Below are positions 9,221-17,831 of a stretch of DNA of 36,520 bases, one piece after another. The stretch lies in contig BAIF02000086.1 of assembly GCA_000509105.1 (NCBI GenBank), positions 1-36,520 of the forward strand, in the 5' to 3' direction. Position numbers and translations under genes: made by a program. The stretch is from Clostridiales bacterium VE202-21. GTDB lineage: Bacteria; Bacillota; Clostridia; Lachnospirales; Lachnospiraceae. Position 1 is the stretch's first letter; each line of letters starts with the position of its first letter. The notes under the pieces are model-generated. The model made no database searches. It saw only the letters and a program-made list of their open reading frames with translations, and was not told the DNA's origin.

Positions 9221-9516
9221 CCTGTCCGGGCCGTGTCTCCTGCCACAGCGGGAAACTTCCATGCCCCTTTTTCGCTGCGGTCCGTTTGCCTACTGCCACT
9301 AGATAAAAACCACACCGGATTGGGAGGCACCGGCGGCATTCACCGTGCAATTCTGATGAATTGCGCGGCTCAGGCCGCCTTAAATGCTGCTTCGGAAGCA
9401 GCATTTAGCCTTCCAATCCGGTGTGGTTTTTATCAAGCGGCAGTACGGCGCACTCTATGCAGCGAAAAAGGGGCATGGAAGTTTCCCGCTGTGGCAGGAG
9501 ACACGGCCCGGACAGG
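9221..9516. repeat. Large palindromic element with 58-bp perfect arms
   Basis: 9221-9278 is the exact reverse complement of 9459-9516 (58 of 58 bases). Inside these, 9290-9328 and ~9408-9447 continue as imperfect arms; they share the core GATAAAAACCACACCGGATT with few differences. The remaining loop (9329-9407) itself folds: TAAATGCTGCTTC pairs with GAAGCAGCATTTA (9381-9407), GGCGGC with GCCGCC, and GCAATT with AATTGC. Transcribed from either strand it would make one very long hairpin. It starts 12 bp after the UROD-like stop codon. Open frames across it are mirror images of each other and are not genes. It may be an extragenic palindromic/MITE-like element or a strong bidirectional terminator. 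Confidence 0.9.
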
Positions 9517-9871
9517 CTGGGCGCATCCAAAGGGGAGGGGCGCTTTTAGGAAGTCTGTGGGGGCGGCGGATGGGATATGGAGTATAGGATACAGCTACGT
9601 ACAGCCAGTTTAAATCCGCTGCTCCCGTATTAGGTATCCCTCCGGGAAGCGGATCTTGACAACCGACTTGATGCCCCCCTCTCCGGAGCTTCCCCGCCTC
9701 ACCTTTTACTTCGCGCCCCCATCCATTCACTCCCAAAGTCCGTTCACTATTTCCGTATTTTGTACTTTATGCGCGGATTTTTTACTTTACGGCAAGGCGG
9801 TAAGGCGTTATGCTAAAGCGTGTTTGAAAATTCATTGCCGCAACAGGTTTAGGGGAAAAGGAGGCGTTTTT
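9517..9871. other. Gene-free stretch with one further hairpin
   Basis: No convincing gene is seen between the large palindrome and the serine hydrolase start. The first ~100 bases are G-rich and begin with CTGGGCGCATCC, a motif that recurs at 62 and 2562. A hairpin spans 9614-9654: ATCCGCT pairs with AGCGGAT and, inside, TCCCG with CGGGA, with a 2-base bulge. Downstream the sequence becomes AT-richer towards the AAAAGGAGG ribosome binding site at 9857. No clear promoter was recognised. Confidence 0.5.
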
Positions 9872-11040
9872 ATGGATTGGAAGGAAGAAAAAGAAATCAG
9901 GCGCAGGCTTCGCCGCCTGATGGAGGAGGAGATAGAGAAAGAGCATTTTGCGGGGGCTCTGATTGGCTATTATGAGAAGGGGAAGGAAGTCTTCTTTGAT
10001 ACTTATGGTATGGCTGACAGGGATACGGCCCGGCTCATAAAGCGGGATACGATTTTCCGGCTGTATTCCATGAGCAAGCCGGTGGCTGCTGTGGCTGCAT
10101 GATTCTGGCAGAGAGAGGGCTGCTGGACCTGGATGCTCCGGTCTGCAGGTATTTGCCGGAATATGAACGGATGTATGTTCTGGGGGATGAGACTCCGTAT
10201 ACCATTACGGTGAGACAGCTTCTGAATATGACTGCGGGGATTGTATATCCGGACGAGGATGCGGCCGGACAGGAGATGGCGGGGCTATTTGAGGATATTC
10301 ATGCGCATATCAGAGATGGTGTGGGGTATAGTACGAGAGAGGTTGTGCAAAAGATCGCAGAAAAGCCTTTGGCTAATGTGCCGGGAAGTGTATGGCGGTA
10401 CGGGCTTTGTGCGGATGTACTGGGGGCTGTCATGGAAGTTGTGTCGGGGATGACATTGGGAGAGTTCTATAAAAAAGAGCTTTTTGAGCCTCTGGGTATG
10501 GTGGATACGGGATTCTATGTGCCACGGGAAAAGTGGGGCAGGCTTGCCCAGCTGTACCGGCAGGAAGAGACGGAGAATGGCGTGAAGCTGGCGGTGGAAG
10601 AGGATCGGACGCTGGGACTTACAAAATGCCTGGAGCCGCCGGCTTTTGAATCTGCAGGGGCGGGGCTGTTATCCACGGTGGATGACAGTGCGCGGTTTTG
10701 TATGATGCTGGCGAATCAGGGGATTTTGGACGGGGTGCGGATCCTGAAAGCGGAAACTGTGGAACAGTTTATGCAGAATCAACTGGGGGAAACGCAGACA
10801 GAATCCATTTATTTTGAACATATGAAGGGATACGGATACGGAAACCTAATGCGGGTGCTGATGGATGAAAATGCTTCTCCCATTGGCGGGAAACAGGGGG
10901 AATTCGGCTGGGACGGCTGGGCAGGAGCGTATATGGCCGTGGATGCAAAGAAGCAGACAGTATTCTTGTTTATGGTGCAGGTCAGCGCATATTCCAACTG
11001 GCCTTTAAACAGAGCGATCCGGGAGATTCTATGCAGCTGA
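9872..11040 (+). pseudogene. Beta-lactamase-like serine hydrolase, one frameshift
   Basis: A ~390-residue class C beta-lactamase/esterase-type serine hydrolase. The start at 9872 follows AAAAGGAGG. The first frame contains the SxxK nucleophile motif in YSMSKPVAAVAA (Ser and Lys near residues 68-71) and stops at TGA 10100-10102. The protein continues one frame lower from ATG 10099 as MILAERGLLDLDAPVCRYLPEY. Later landmarks are QLLNMTAGIVYP, WRYGLCADVLGAV (the Tyr motif region) and GEFGWDGWAGAYM near the C terminus. A single missing base at about 10097 explains the break. The two halves together make a full-length family member, so it is a recent lesion or a sequencing indel. Such proteins in sugar loci are often deacylases; the substrate is unknown. 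Confidence 0.8.
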
Positions 11041-11070
11041 GAAAATCCGACGGATACAAAGGGAGCGTCC

Positions 11071-11103
11071 TTACTGCAAAGGGGTCAGACCCCTTTGCAG
11101 TAA
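11071..11103. repeat. 33-bp perfect palindrome
   Basis: TTACTGCAAAGGGGTC and its exact reverse complement flank a single central A at 11087, giving 16-bp arms. It lies 30 bp after the serine hydrolase stop. There is no T-run on the exit side of either strand (an A-run follows on +), so it is not a standard intrinsic terminator. The GGGGTC-A-GACCCC core resembles short extragenic palindromes seen in many genomes (recalled, not searched). Confidence 0.8.
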
Positions 11104-11111
11104 AAAATATC

Positions 11112-11173
11112 ACATGTTCGGATTTCTAACAAAATGAAAGAATTTTGCAATGAACAAATAATTTCGGACATGT
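11112..11173. promoter_or_regulatory. Candidate operator pair upstream of the sugar transporter
   Basis: ACATGTTCGGA (11112-11122) recurs in inverted orientation as TTCGGACATGT (11163-11173), matching 9 of 11 bases. The pair lies 57-118 bp upstream of the binding-protein start in AT-rich DNA. It could be the target of the YesN-like regulator encoded in the same operon; this is inference only. Confidence 0.3.
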
Positions 11174-11229
11174 TAATCTTTATTTAACAAAAGAAATCCC
11201 ATATTAAATGAGGGCAAGGAGGAGAATTT

Positions 11230-12573
11230 ATGAAATTGAAAAGAGTAACTGCGATGGCTATGACAGCTGTTCTGGCACTTGGAATGCTGGCAGGGTGCGG
11301 AAAGAGTGATTCCGAAGATACTGCAAAGAGTGACTCCGGCAGCAAAGACACAAAGCAGGAAGCAGAAGGTGATGTAACTACGATTACATATTGGGGATGG
11401 GACACGAACTGGTATGAGCCGATGTTCGAAAAGTTTATGGAAGAGAACCCGGATATTAAGATTGAGGCTACCAATGTTGCATACAGCGATTATTTTACAA
11501 AGATCCAGCAGGCAATTGCTTCAGGATCAGAGCTTCCGACCATGGTTCAGCAGAGCTGTACATTGATTGCAAACTACAAAGAACTGGGTGTGTTCGAGGA
11601 TCTGACCTCAGACCCATACAATGTGGATCCGAATATCTTCTTTGACTTTATCAAAGACAGAGCAATGACAGAAGACGGACAGCTGATCGGTATTGAGCAG
11701 TCTGTATCTCCATCAGCAATTGCATACAAGAGAGATCTTGCGAAAGAATATTTTGGAACAGATGATCCGGAAGAACTGGCAGCACTGTTCCAGTCAACAG
11801 ACGACTACATTACAAAAGGCAAAGAAGTCAATGAAAAATCAGGCGGAGATGCTTACCTGTTCCATTCCAGCGGCGCTGTTGCTGAGTGGCTGTACTTTGC
11901 AGACAGCACAGAACTTCAGACAGGGGATACCGTAAACTTTACAGAGAAGATGACTCCGGTTATGGACACACTTGTTAAGATGAGAGACAACAAGGTTGTG
12001 GATACATTTGAAAATGGTACTCCACAGGCAAATGCTACATATGCAGATGACAAGCACCTGTTCTATCCTTGTCCGAACTGGGCAATCTCTTACTATATCA
12101 AGGCTAATGACCCTGACGGCGAAGGCAACTGGGGCCTGATGATGCCAGCTACAGGCGGTTACAGCTGCGGCGGATGTTCCGTAGGTATTACAAACACAAG
12201 TACAGATGCACAGAAAGATGCGGCATGGAGATTCTTAAAATGGGCATTCCTGGAGCAGGGCGGTGTTGATACTGCAAAAGAAGCAACAGATTACTATGTA
12301 CCAACAAAAGAATTCTATGAAGATGCTTCCTATGCGTCCGGAGCAGATCCGTTCTTTGCAGGACAGGATGTAGGCGGATTCTTATATGGAGAAATCGCAC
12401 AGAGCATCGTCATCCCGACTCCTTCAATCTACGACCAGACAGTCATCGATATCCGTGACCTGCTGGCAAATGCGGTAATGTCGGATTCAAGTCTTGATAC
12501 CAAGGCACTGATTGATAAGGGCCTTGAGGAATGTGCAAACCGTATTACAGACAGTGACGTTAAGGTAAAATAA
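11230..12573 (+). CDS. Carbohydrate ABC transporter substrate-binding lipoprotein
   Basis: A 447-residue family 1 extracellular solute-binding protein. The signal peptide ends in the lipobox LAGC, with the lipidated Cys at residue 23, followed by a Ser/Asp/Lys-rich linker. The mature part begins TTITYWGWDTNWYEPMFEKF and has the typical YSDYFTKIQQAIASGSELPT and DAAWRFLKWAF segments of oligosaccharide-binding proteins. The start follows CAAGGAGGAG at ideal spacing. It is the first gene of a + strand locus with two permeases, a sensor kinase and a response regulator. No ATPase gene is present; systems of this type often share an ATPase such as MsmK encoded elsewhere. The sugar cannot be predicted. 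Confidence 0.93.
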   Translation: MKLKRVTAMAMTAVLALGMLAGCGKSDSEDTAKSDSGSKDTKQEAEGDVTTITYWGWDTNWYEPMFEKFMEENPDIKIEATNVAYSDYFTKIQQAIASGSELPTMVQQSCTLIANYKELGVFEDLTSDPYNVDPNIFFDFIKDRAMTEDGQLIGIEQSVSPSAIAYKRDLAKEYFGTDDPEELAALFQSTDDYITKGKEVNEKSGGDAYLFHSSGAVAEWLYFADSTELQTGDTVNFTEKMTPVMDTLVKMRDNKVVDTFENGTPQANATYADDKHLFYPCPNWAISYYIKANDPDGEGNWGLMMPATGGYSCGGCSVGITNTSTDAQKDAAWRFLKWAFLEQGGVDTAKEATDYYVPTKEFYEDASYASGADPFFAGQDVGGFLYGEIAQSIVIPTPSIYDQTVIDIRDLLANAVMSDSSLDTKALIDKGLEECANRITDSDVKVK

Positions 12574-12587
12574 GCAAAATGGAAGTG

Positions 12588-12631
12588 AAACGGAAGAGTG
12601 CTTTCCCGAAACGGACACCCTTCCGTTTTTT
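12588..12631 (+). terminator. Intrinsic terminator/attenuator between binding protein and permeases
   Basis: AAACGGAAGAGTG (12588-12600) pairs with CACCCTTCCGTTT (12616-12628) in 12 of 13 positions, followed by a T6 run (12626-12631). A second hairpin without a T-run follows (GCCGGCA 12638-12644 with TGCCGGC 12652-12658). Placed after the first gene of a transporter operon, it probably lets the binding protein be made in excess over the permeases. Confidence 0.75.
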
Positions 12632-12679
12632 AAGCCCGCCGGCAGGAAACATGCCGGCAAAATGTAAGGAGAAATATCT

Positions 12680-13588
12680 ATGAACAGTAAAGGCAATAAA
12701 AAATATACAATCTTATGGCCGTTATTTTTTGTGGCGCCATTCATCATCTTCTTTCTGGCATTTAACTTGTTCCCTATTCTGTACTCTGTATTTTTAAGTT
12801 TCCATGACTGGAGTGGAATCGGAGATAAAGTGTTTATCGGATTGGACAACTATGTGCGCATCTTTACCCAGGACAAGACGGTCTGGAAATCACTGGGGAA
12901 TACGCTGTATATCATGGTGCTGGGATTTCCGCTGTCCATCTTCCTGGGACTGGTGCTGGCAGCATTCTTGAGTAACCTGAAAAAATTCCGTAATGTATTT
13001 CAGACAATTAATTTTCTGCCTTACATCACCACACCGGTTGCAATCGGCCTGATCTTCACGTTCCTTTTTGACTGGAATACAGGAATTATAAACAAAATTC
13101 TCTCATTTTTCGGTGGGGAGGGGATCAACTGGCTGGGCAATGCCAAATTCGCACCGCTGGTTATCGGATTTATGATTATCTGGAAAACGACCGGATATTA
13201 TATGGCACTCTATCTGGCGGGAATTACTTCTATCTCGGAGGATATATACGAAGCAGCAAAGGTAGACGGCGCAGGTCCGGTAAAAACATTTTTTAAGATT
13301 ACGCTGCCGCTTTTAAAACCAATCACAATATTTATTGTGATCACGAGCCTAATTTATGCACTTCAACTGTTTGACGAACCAAACCTGATGTTCAACGTCT
13401 CCACAACGAGTGTCATCGGAGGACCGGACAGATCATGCCTGACAATGGTGTGGAACTTCTATGACGTGGCATTTGGATCCACAGCAAGACTGGGATACGG
13501 CTCTGCTGTTGCGACAACACTCTTTATTATTATTGTAATCACATCACTGGTCGGCATGAAGCTGATGAATAAAAAGGAGGGAAAATAA
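12680..13588 (+). CDS. Sugar ABC transporter permease (MalF/UgpA type)
   Basis: A 302-residue inner-membrane permease with about six membrane segments; the first is ILWPLFFVAPFIIFFLAFNLF. The EAA loop that docks on the ATPase is clear: EAAKVDGAGPVKTFFKITLPLL. The ribosome binding site is AAGGAGA, and the stop codon directly abuts the ATG of the next permease, so they are co-translated. It partners the binding protein at 11230 and the MalG-type permease at 13589. Confidence 0.93.
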   Translation: MNSKGNKKYTILWPLFFVAPFIIFFLAFNLFPILYSVFLSFHDWSGIGDKVFIGLDNYVRIFTQDKTVWKSLGNTLYIMVLGFPLSIFLGLVLAAFLSNLKKFRNVFQTINFLPYITTPVAIGLIFTFLFDWNTGIINKILSFFGGEGINWLGNAKFAPLVIGFMIIWKTTGYYMALYLAGITSISEDIYEAAKVDGAGPVKTFFKITLPLLKPITIFIVITSLIYALQLFDEPNLMFNVSTTSVIGGPDRSCLTMVWNFYDVAFGSTARLGYGSAVATTLFIIIVITSLVGMKLMNKKEGK

Positions 13589-14404
13589 ATGAAAAAGTTA
13601 ACAAGTTCATTATCTTATGTCATTTTGGCCATCATATCATTTATTTCCCTGTTTCCTTTTTACATGATGATCACAATGTCGACGTACAAAACGGAACAGA
13701 TATTCCAGAGCATGCCGTTTCTGCCATCTGATTATTTCGGGAAGAATATTGCAACCGTGTTTCAGTCCAACTTCCTGCAGTCCTATGGAAACAGCCTGTT
13801 TATCTCCGTAGTTTCCATGGCAGTCTGTGTTCTGGTAAGCGCTATGGTTGGGTATGCCATGCTTGTCTATGATTTTAAGTTTAAAAAAGCGCTGATGAAT
13901 TTTATTATGCTGACCATGATGGTGCCGACACAGATCGGTATCATCGGATATATGATCGAGATGCGGACCCTGCACCTGACGGGGACATTATGGCCCATGA
14001 TTCTGCTGTGGTTTGCCAATGGATTTGGTGCGTTCTGGATGATACAGTTTATCAATGGTTCCATGCCGATGGAAATCGTTGAAAGCGCCAGAATTGACGG
14101 GGCAGGAGAACTGAAGATCTTTTTTGGAATGGTGTTCCCCTGTATCAGACCGGGCGTACTAACACTGTGCCTTTTAATTTTCCTCTGGTCCTGGAACAGC
14201 TACCTGGTACCGCTTGTATTTGTTAACAACGAAAGCCTTAACACGATACCGATCTTTATCAAGAGCCTGGCCAATGCCTACCGTACAGATTATGGCGCGC
14301 AGCTTTCCGGCCTGCTCCTTGCAACAATTCCGCTGCTTATCATGTTCATCTGCGGTTCCAAGAGCTTTATTAAAGGCCTCACCGCGGGTGCCGTTAAAGG
14401 CTAG
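13589..14404 (+). CDS. Sugar ABC transporter permease (MalG/UgpE type)
   Basis: A 271-residue partner permease with six hydrophobic segments and the EAA loop ESARIDGAGELKIFFGMVFP, followed by LLIFLWSWNSYLVPLVF, typical of MalG-like subunits. The start codon is immediately after the preceding TAA, with AGGAGG inside the end of the upstream gene. The C terminus KSFIKGLTAGAVKG is characteristic of the family. No terminator was seen before the regulator gene 85 bp downstream, so one operon is likely. Confidence 0.93.
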   Translation: MKKLTSSLSYVILAIISFISLFPFYMMITMSTYKTEQIFQSMPFLPSDYFGKNIATVFQSNFLQSYGNSLFISVVSMAVCVLVSAMVGYAMLVYDFKFKKALMNFIMLTMMVPTQIGIIGYMIEMRTLHLTGTLWPMILLWFANGFGAFWMIQFINGSMPMEIVESARIDGAGELKIFFGMVFPCIRPGVLTLCLLIFLWSWNSYLVPLVFVNNESLNTIPIFIKSLANAYRTDYGAQLSGLLLATIPLLIMFICGSKSFIKGLTAGAVKG

Positions 14405-14489
14405 AGAAGACAAAGAGAGTTTTTCTCGGTTTGCAGCAGGCTGTAGAATAAGGTACAATAGAGGAATTACAGGGAATGAGGTAATTCTT

Positions 14490-16013
14490 ATGGATAATTA
14501 TGTGAAGCTTTACATCGTCGATGACGAAAAGATGGCGATTGAGTATTTTAAGAGATTAATAGAAGGGCTTTCTCCTGCCTGCAAAGTGGTGGGAGAGGCT
14601 CTCCATGGTCCGACTGCGCTGGAGGAAATCCCAAAGGTACAGCCGGATATTGTATTTGTAGATATCAGCATGCCGGTTATGAATGGGCTGGTTCTGGCAG
14701 AGCGGATTCTGCAGCAGAATAAAAACCAAATCATCGTGCTGCTTACTTCCTATCGGGAATTTGATTATGTGAAGAGAGGAATGGAGCTTGGGGTGAGTAA
14801 TTATCTGCTGAAAAATGAACTCACCCCCGAAAGTCTAGGCAAAGAGATCCGCAGTATTATGGAACAGGTCAGGCTGGAAAGAAAGCAGCTCCATACCTAT
14901 CAGGAATATAATCTGAAGCAGTTTCTGGAAAGCGAAAGCAGCCGGACAGAAGGCATGGAAAATATTTATAAAGGCAGCACGCTGAACAGATTTGCCCTGA
15001 CTGCGGTGAAGCGGATCCATCCTGTTTGTATGCAGACGGTGTATGAGGAGCATGTAAACTTTGAAAGCATGCAGCTGGAAGAACTGGAATACCCGGAGGG
15101 CATCACCTGCCGGGGAGCGGTCAGGCTGTCGGAGGAAATGTGGGCCGCTGTTTTCTTCATTCATGAAGTCGTGTCCGACAGTACGGTGCTGCTGGAACAG
15201 TCGGCAGAGAAAATGCTGCAGTTATATAAGGAGGCAGGCATCCCGGCATCTGCCATTATTTCAGATGTCTTTCGGAATTTTACAGATCTTCCGCAGGCTT
15301 ACAGGCGTATTTCCAGGCTCTCCCAGCATATGCTCTGTATGGGAAGAGACAGGACCTATCATCAGAGCGATGTGGAAAACGTACTTCGTGCGGACCGGCA
15401 GACGGAAGTTTATATGTCTGACCTCGTTGGAATTTTGGATGGTGAGAAGGAAACAGAGGCAAAGGCCTTGATTGACCGCTTATTTGAGGAGGCTGCGGCT
15501 TACACTATACAGGAATTCACCAGAATGCTGCAGGAACTGCACGGTGTGATAAAGAGATATGCCATGCGAAAAAAGGTGGATTTCAATGCCATTCCGGTGC
15601 AAAATGAATTTTATTCCGCCGGAGAGGCCAGGGAATATATGCAGAAAATAGTATCCGATATATTTCACCACCTGCGTGAGCAGGATGAAAAACAGTACTC
15701 CAGAAAAGTATTGTTAATTCTGGAATACATACAGCAGCATTATGCAGAAAACATTTCCCTGCAGGATATTGCTGAGGCGGTTCAGCTCTCAGAGGGTCAT
15801 ACAAGAAAATGTTTTAAGCAGGAGATCGGAACAACGGTTGTGGATTATCTGACCGAATACCGCATCAACCGTGCCAAAGAGCTGATTAAAAACGGCGAGC
15901 GGATTACCAGTGTTTATGAGAAGGCCGGATTCACGTCCAGCCAGTACTTCAGCTATGTATTCAAGAAATATGAGGGAATCAGCCCCAGTGAATATGCGCG
16001 CCGGCTGCGATGA
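14490..16013 (+). CDS. YesN-like response regulator (REC + AraC-type HTH)
   Basis: A 507-residue regulator. The receiver domain (~5-120) has acidic residues D11-D12 and phosphoacceptor D58 in PDIVFVDISMPVMNG, and the conserved Lys near LLKNELTPESL. A ~250-residue middle region follows, as in YesN proteins. The C-terminal AraC double HTH (~405-507) reads ISLQDIAEAVQLSEGHTRKCF and GFTSSQYFSYVFKKYEGISP. The start at 14490 follows a GAATGAGGT element; the frame is open further upstream, but that sequence overlaps the permease and is not coding. Its partner is the YesM-like kinase 21 bp downstream. It probably activates the sugar transporter genes. Confidence 0.92.
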   Translation: MDNYVKLYIVDDEKMAIEYFKRLIEGLSPACKVVGEALHGPTALEEIPKVQPDIVFVDISMPVMNGLVLAERILQQNKNQIIVLLTSYREFDYVKRGMELGVSNYLLKNELTPESLGKEIRSIMEQVRLERKQLHTYQEYNLKQFLESESSRTEGMENIYKGSTLNRFALTAVKRIHPVCMQTVYEEHVNFESMQLEELEYPEGITCRGAVRLSEEMWAAVFFIHEVVSDSTVLLEQSAEKMLQLYKEAGIPASAIISDVFRNFTDLPQAYRRISRLSQHMLCMGRDRTYHQSDVENVLRADRQTEVYMSDLVGILDGEKETEAKALIDRLFEEAAAYTIQEFTRMLQELHGVIKRYAMRKKVDFNAIPVQNEFYSAGEAREYMQKIVSDIFHHLREQDEKQYSRKVLLILEYIQQHYAENISLQDIAEAVQLSEGHTRKCFKQEIGTTVVDYLTEYRINRAKELIKNGERITSVYEKAGFTSSQYFSYVFKKYEGISPSEYARRLR

Positions 16014-16034
16014 TCAGGGAGGGGGGACAGCCAT

Positions 16035-17831
16035 ATGAGACTGCGGTATACATTAAAATTTAAACTGATCGTGTCCGTGCTGCTGATTATGTCAGTTACC
16101 TACGGGATCAGCAGCTTTGTAATATACCACAATGTGTTTGGGACAATGGAAGAACAGATTATTATGGACGAGCAGCAGAAATTGGAGCAGACCAGCCATC
16201 AGCTGGAGTATGTGCAGGAGTCTGTGGAAGGTGTGGCAAAACAGATCGTCATTTTATCCGAACTCCAGAACCTTATCAAGGAGAGCCGTACAAAGGACAG
16301 CTTTGCGGCTTTGGTCAGCCATGACAAAGTAAGGCGGCTTATTTCGTCCTATACAAATATGCAGCCATATTTGAGCAGTGTTATTGTCATCACTCCGGAC
16401 GGCAAAACATTTTCCACTAACCAGTATGAGAGTGTGTTTCAGCAGGAAGAGGAAGCCTGGTATCAGGAATTTAAAGCGCATGATGTGCAGTCGGGTTTTA
16501 CGACGCTGCACTCCTATCTTTCTTCGCAAGCCGGGTGGCAGAGCGATGTGATTAGTTATGTAATGACATTTAAGGACATCCAGAACGGACGGGATGTCAT
16601 GGGGGATCTGATCATCCATGTGGATTTTAAAGAGTTGATTGCGAAGGCGGAACTGGATGACAATCTGCTGAAGGGGTATGCCCTTTATGACAGATGGGGA
16701 AATAAAATCTTAGGCAGTGGGAAGCTGACACTGCCCTATGATGCAATCGCTGAAAATGAAAACAGTAAGTACCGGCTGGAAAACGGCAATGTGATACTCT
16801 GCAACCGAAGTTTCTCGGACGGCTGGATCATGGTTTCCGAGGTGTACAGCGATCAGATCGGAAATAAGCTATCCACAATGCAGAAGCTTTTTTTGATGAC
16901 ATTTGCGGCTGCCATTACCCTGCTGGTTGTTCTGATCTACTACTTTATCAACCGGATTACCAGGCCTGTGGGACAGCTGCATGCGGCTGCCGAGAAAGTG
17001 CGTACCGGTGATTTTGCCGTAGAAGTGGATATACATACTAATGATGAGCTTGAGATCCTGGGGGACTCTTTTAACAGTATGGTGCAGGATCTGCAGAATC
17101 TGCTGGAAGAATCTGTAGAGCATGAGAAAAATATACGGGAAATGGAGATTAACAGGCTTATGCTGCAGATTAATCCCCATTTTATCTACAATACACTGAA
17201 CTCCATCGTGTATATGGCACAGATGAAAGGAGACACCGATATCGTAAAATTTGCGAATGCGTTCATATCTCTGCTTCAGGATACGCTGCGGGTGGAAAAG
17301 GACAGCATATACATCAGCATGAGGCAGGAAGTGAAGAACATCAGGAACTACCTGACGATTCAGGAATACCGGTATCCGGACCGTTTTCAGACAGATTATC
17401 AGGTTGATGAGGATGTGCTGGACTGTGAGGTGCCAAATGTCCTGATACAGCCAATTGTAGAAAATGCGATTTTTCACGGGCTGGCGGGTAAAATTGAGCC
17501 GGGAAGGCTCTGCATCGAGGCGCGCAGAGAAGAGGAATGCCTGGTCATCCGCGTAGTTGATGACGGGATTGGGATGAGCCGTGATAAGGTGGAGGAGCTT
17601 CTGGCTTCGGATGAAGAAATCAAAGGAAAGATGCGGACGATCGGCGTGGCTAATGTCAGCAGACGAATTGCAGAAATATATGGGGACGGATACGGTCTTC
17701 AGATTGTCAGTGAGGAAGGAGTGGGTACCAGGGTAACGGTGACAATACCGTACCGCAGATACCAAAAAACCGATGAAGACAGACTTGAGCGAGCAGAAAA
17801 TGAGCAGCCCGTCGAAGTTGGAAAAGATTAG
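16035..17831 (+). CDS. YesM-like sensor histidine kinase
   Basis: A 598-residue membrane kinase. TM1 is at ~10-30 (FKLIVSVLLIMSVTYGISSF). An extracellular sensing domain of ~250 residues follows, then TM2 at ~284-304, HAMP (ITRPVGQLHAAAEKVRTGDF), the His_kinase domain with phosphoacceptor H382 in INPHFIYNTLNSIVYMA, and an ATPase domain with VVDDGIGMS and GIGVANV-like IGVANVSRRI. The ribosome binding site is a run of G's ending in GGGGGGGACAG. The final ~60 bases overlap the start of the symporter gene. It forms a two-component system with the regulator at 14490, likely sensing the sugar or its binding protein. Confidence 0.92.
   Translation: MRLRYTLKFKLIVSVLLIMSVTYGISSFVIYHNVFGTMEEQIIMDEQQKLEQTSHQLEYVQESVEGVAKQIVILSELQNLIKESRTKDSFAALVSHDKVRRLISSYTNMQPYLSSVIVITPDGKTFSTNQYESVFQQEEEAWYQEFKAHDVQSGFTTLHSYLSSQAGWQSDVISYVMTFKDIQNGRDVMGDLIIHVDFKELIAKAELDDNLLKGYALYDRWGNKILGSGKLTLPYDAIAENENSKYRLENGNVILCNRSFSDGWIMVSEVYSDQIGNKLSTMQKLFLMTFAAAITLLVVLIYYFINRITRPVGQLHAAAEKVRTGDFAVEVDIHTNDELEILGDSFNSMVQDLQNLLEESVEHEKNIREMEINRLMLQINPHFIYNTLNSIVYMAQMKGDTDIVKFANAFISLLQDTLRVEKDSIYISMRQEVKNIRNYLTIQEYRYPDRFQTDYQVDEDVLDCEVPNVLIQPIVENAIFHGLAGKIEPGRLCIEARREEECLVIRVVDDGIGMSRDKVEELLASDEEIKGKMRTIGVANVSRRIAEIYGDGYGLQIVSEEGVGTRVTVTIPYRRYQKTDEDRLERAENEQPVEVGKD

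Noticed and set aside
9233..9613. 126-residue open frame across the large palindrome, and its minus-strand mirror
   Set aside because: The frame simply reads both arms of the inverted repeat, and no ribosome binding site is present.
11071..11103. Intrinsic terminator after the serine hydrolase
   Set aside because: No T-run follows the stem on either strand.
16869..17765. 298-residue minus-strand frame opposite the sensor kinase
   Set aside because: Shadow of the kinase ATPase domain, whose motifs are unambiguous.
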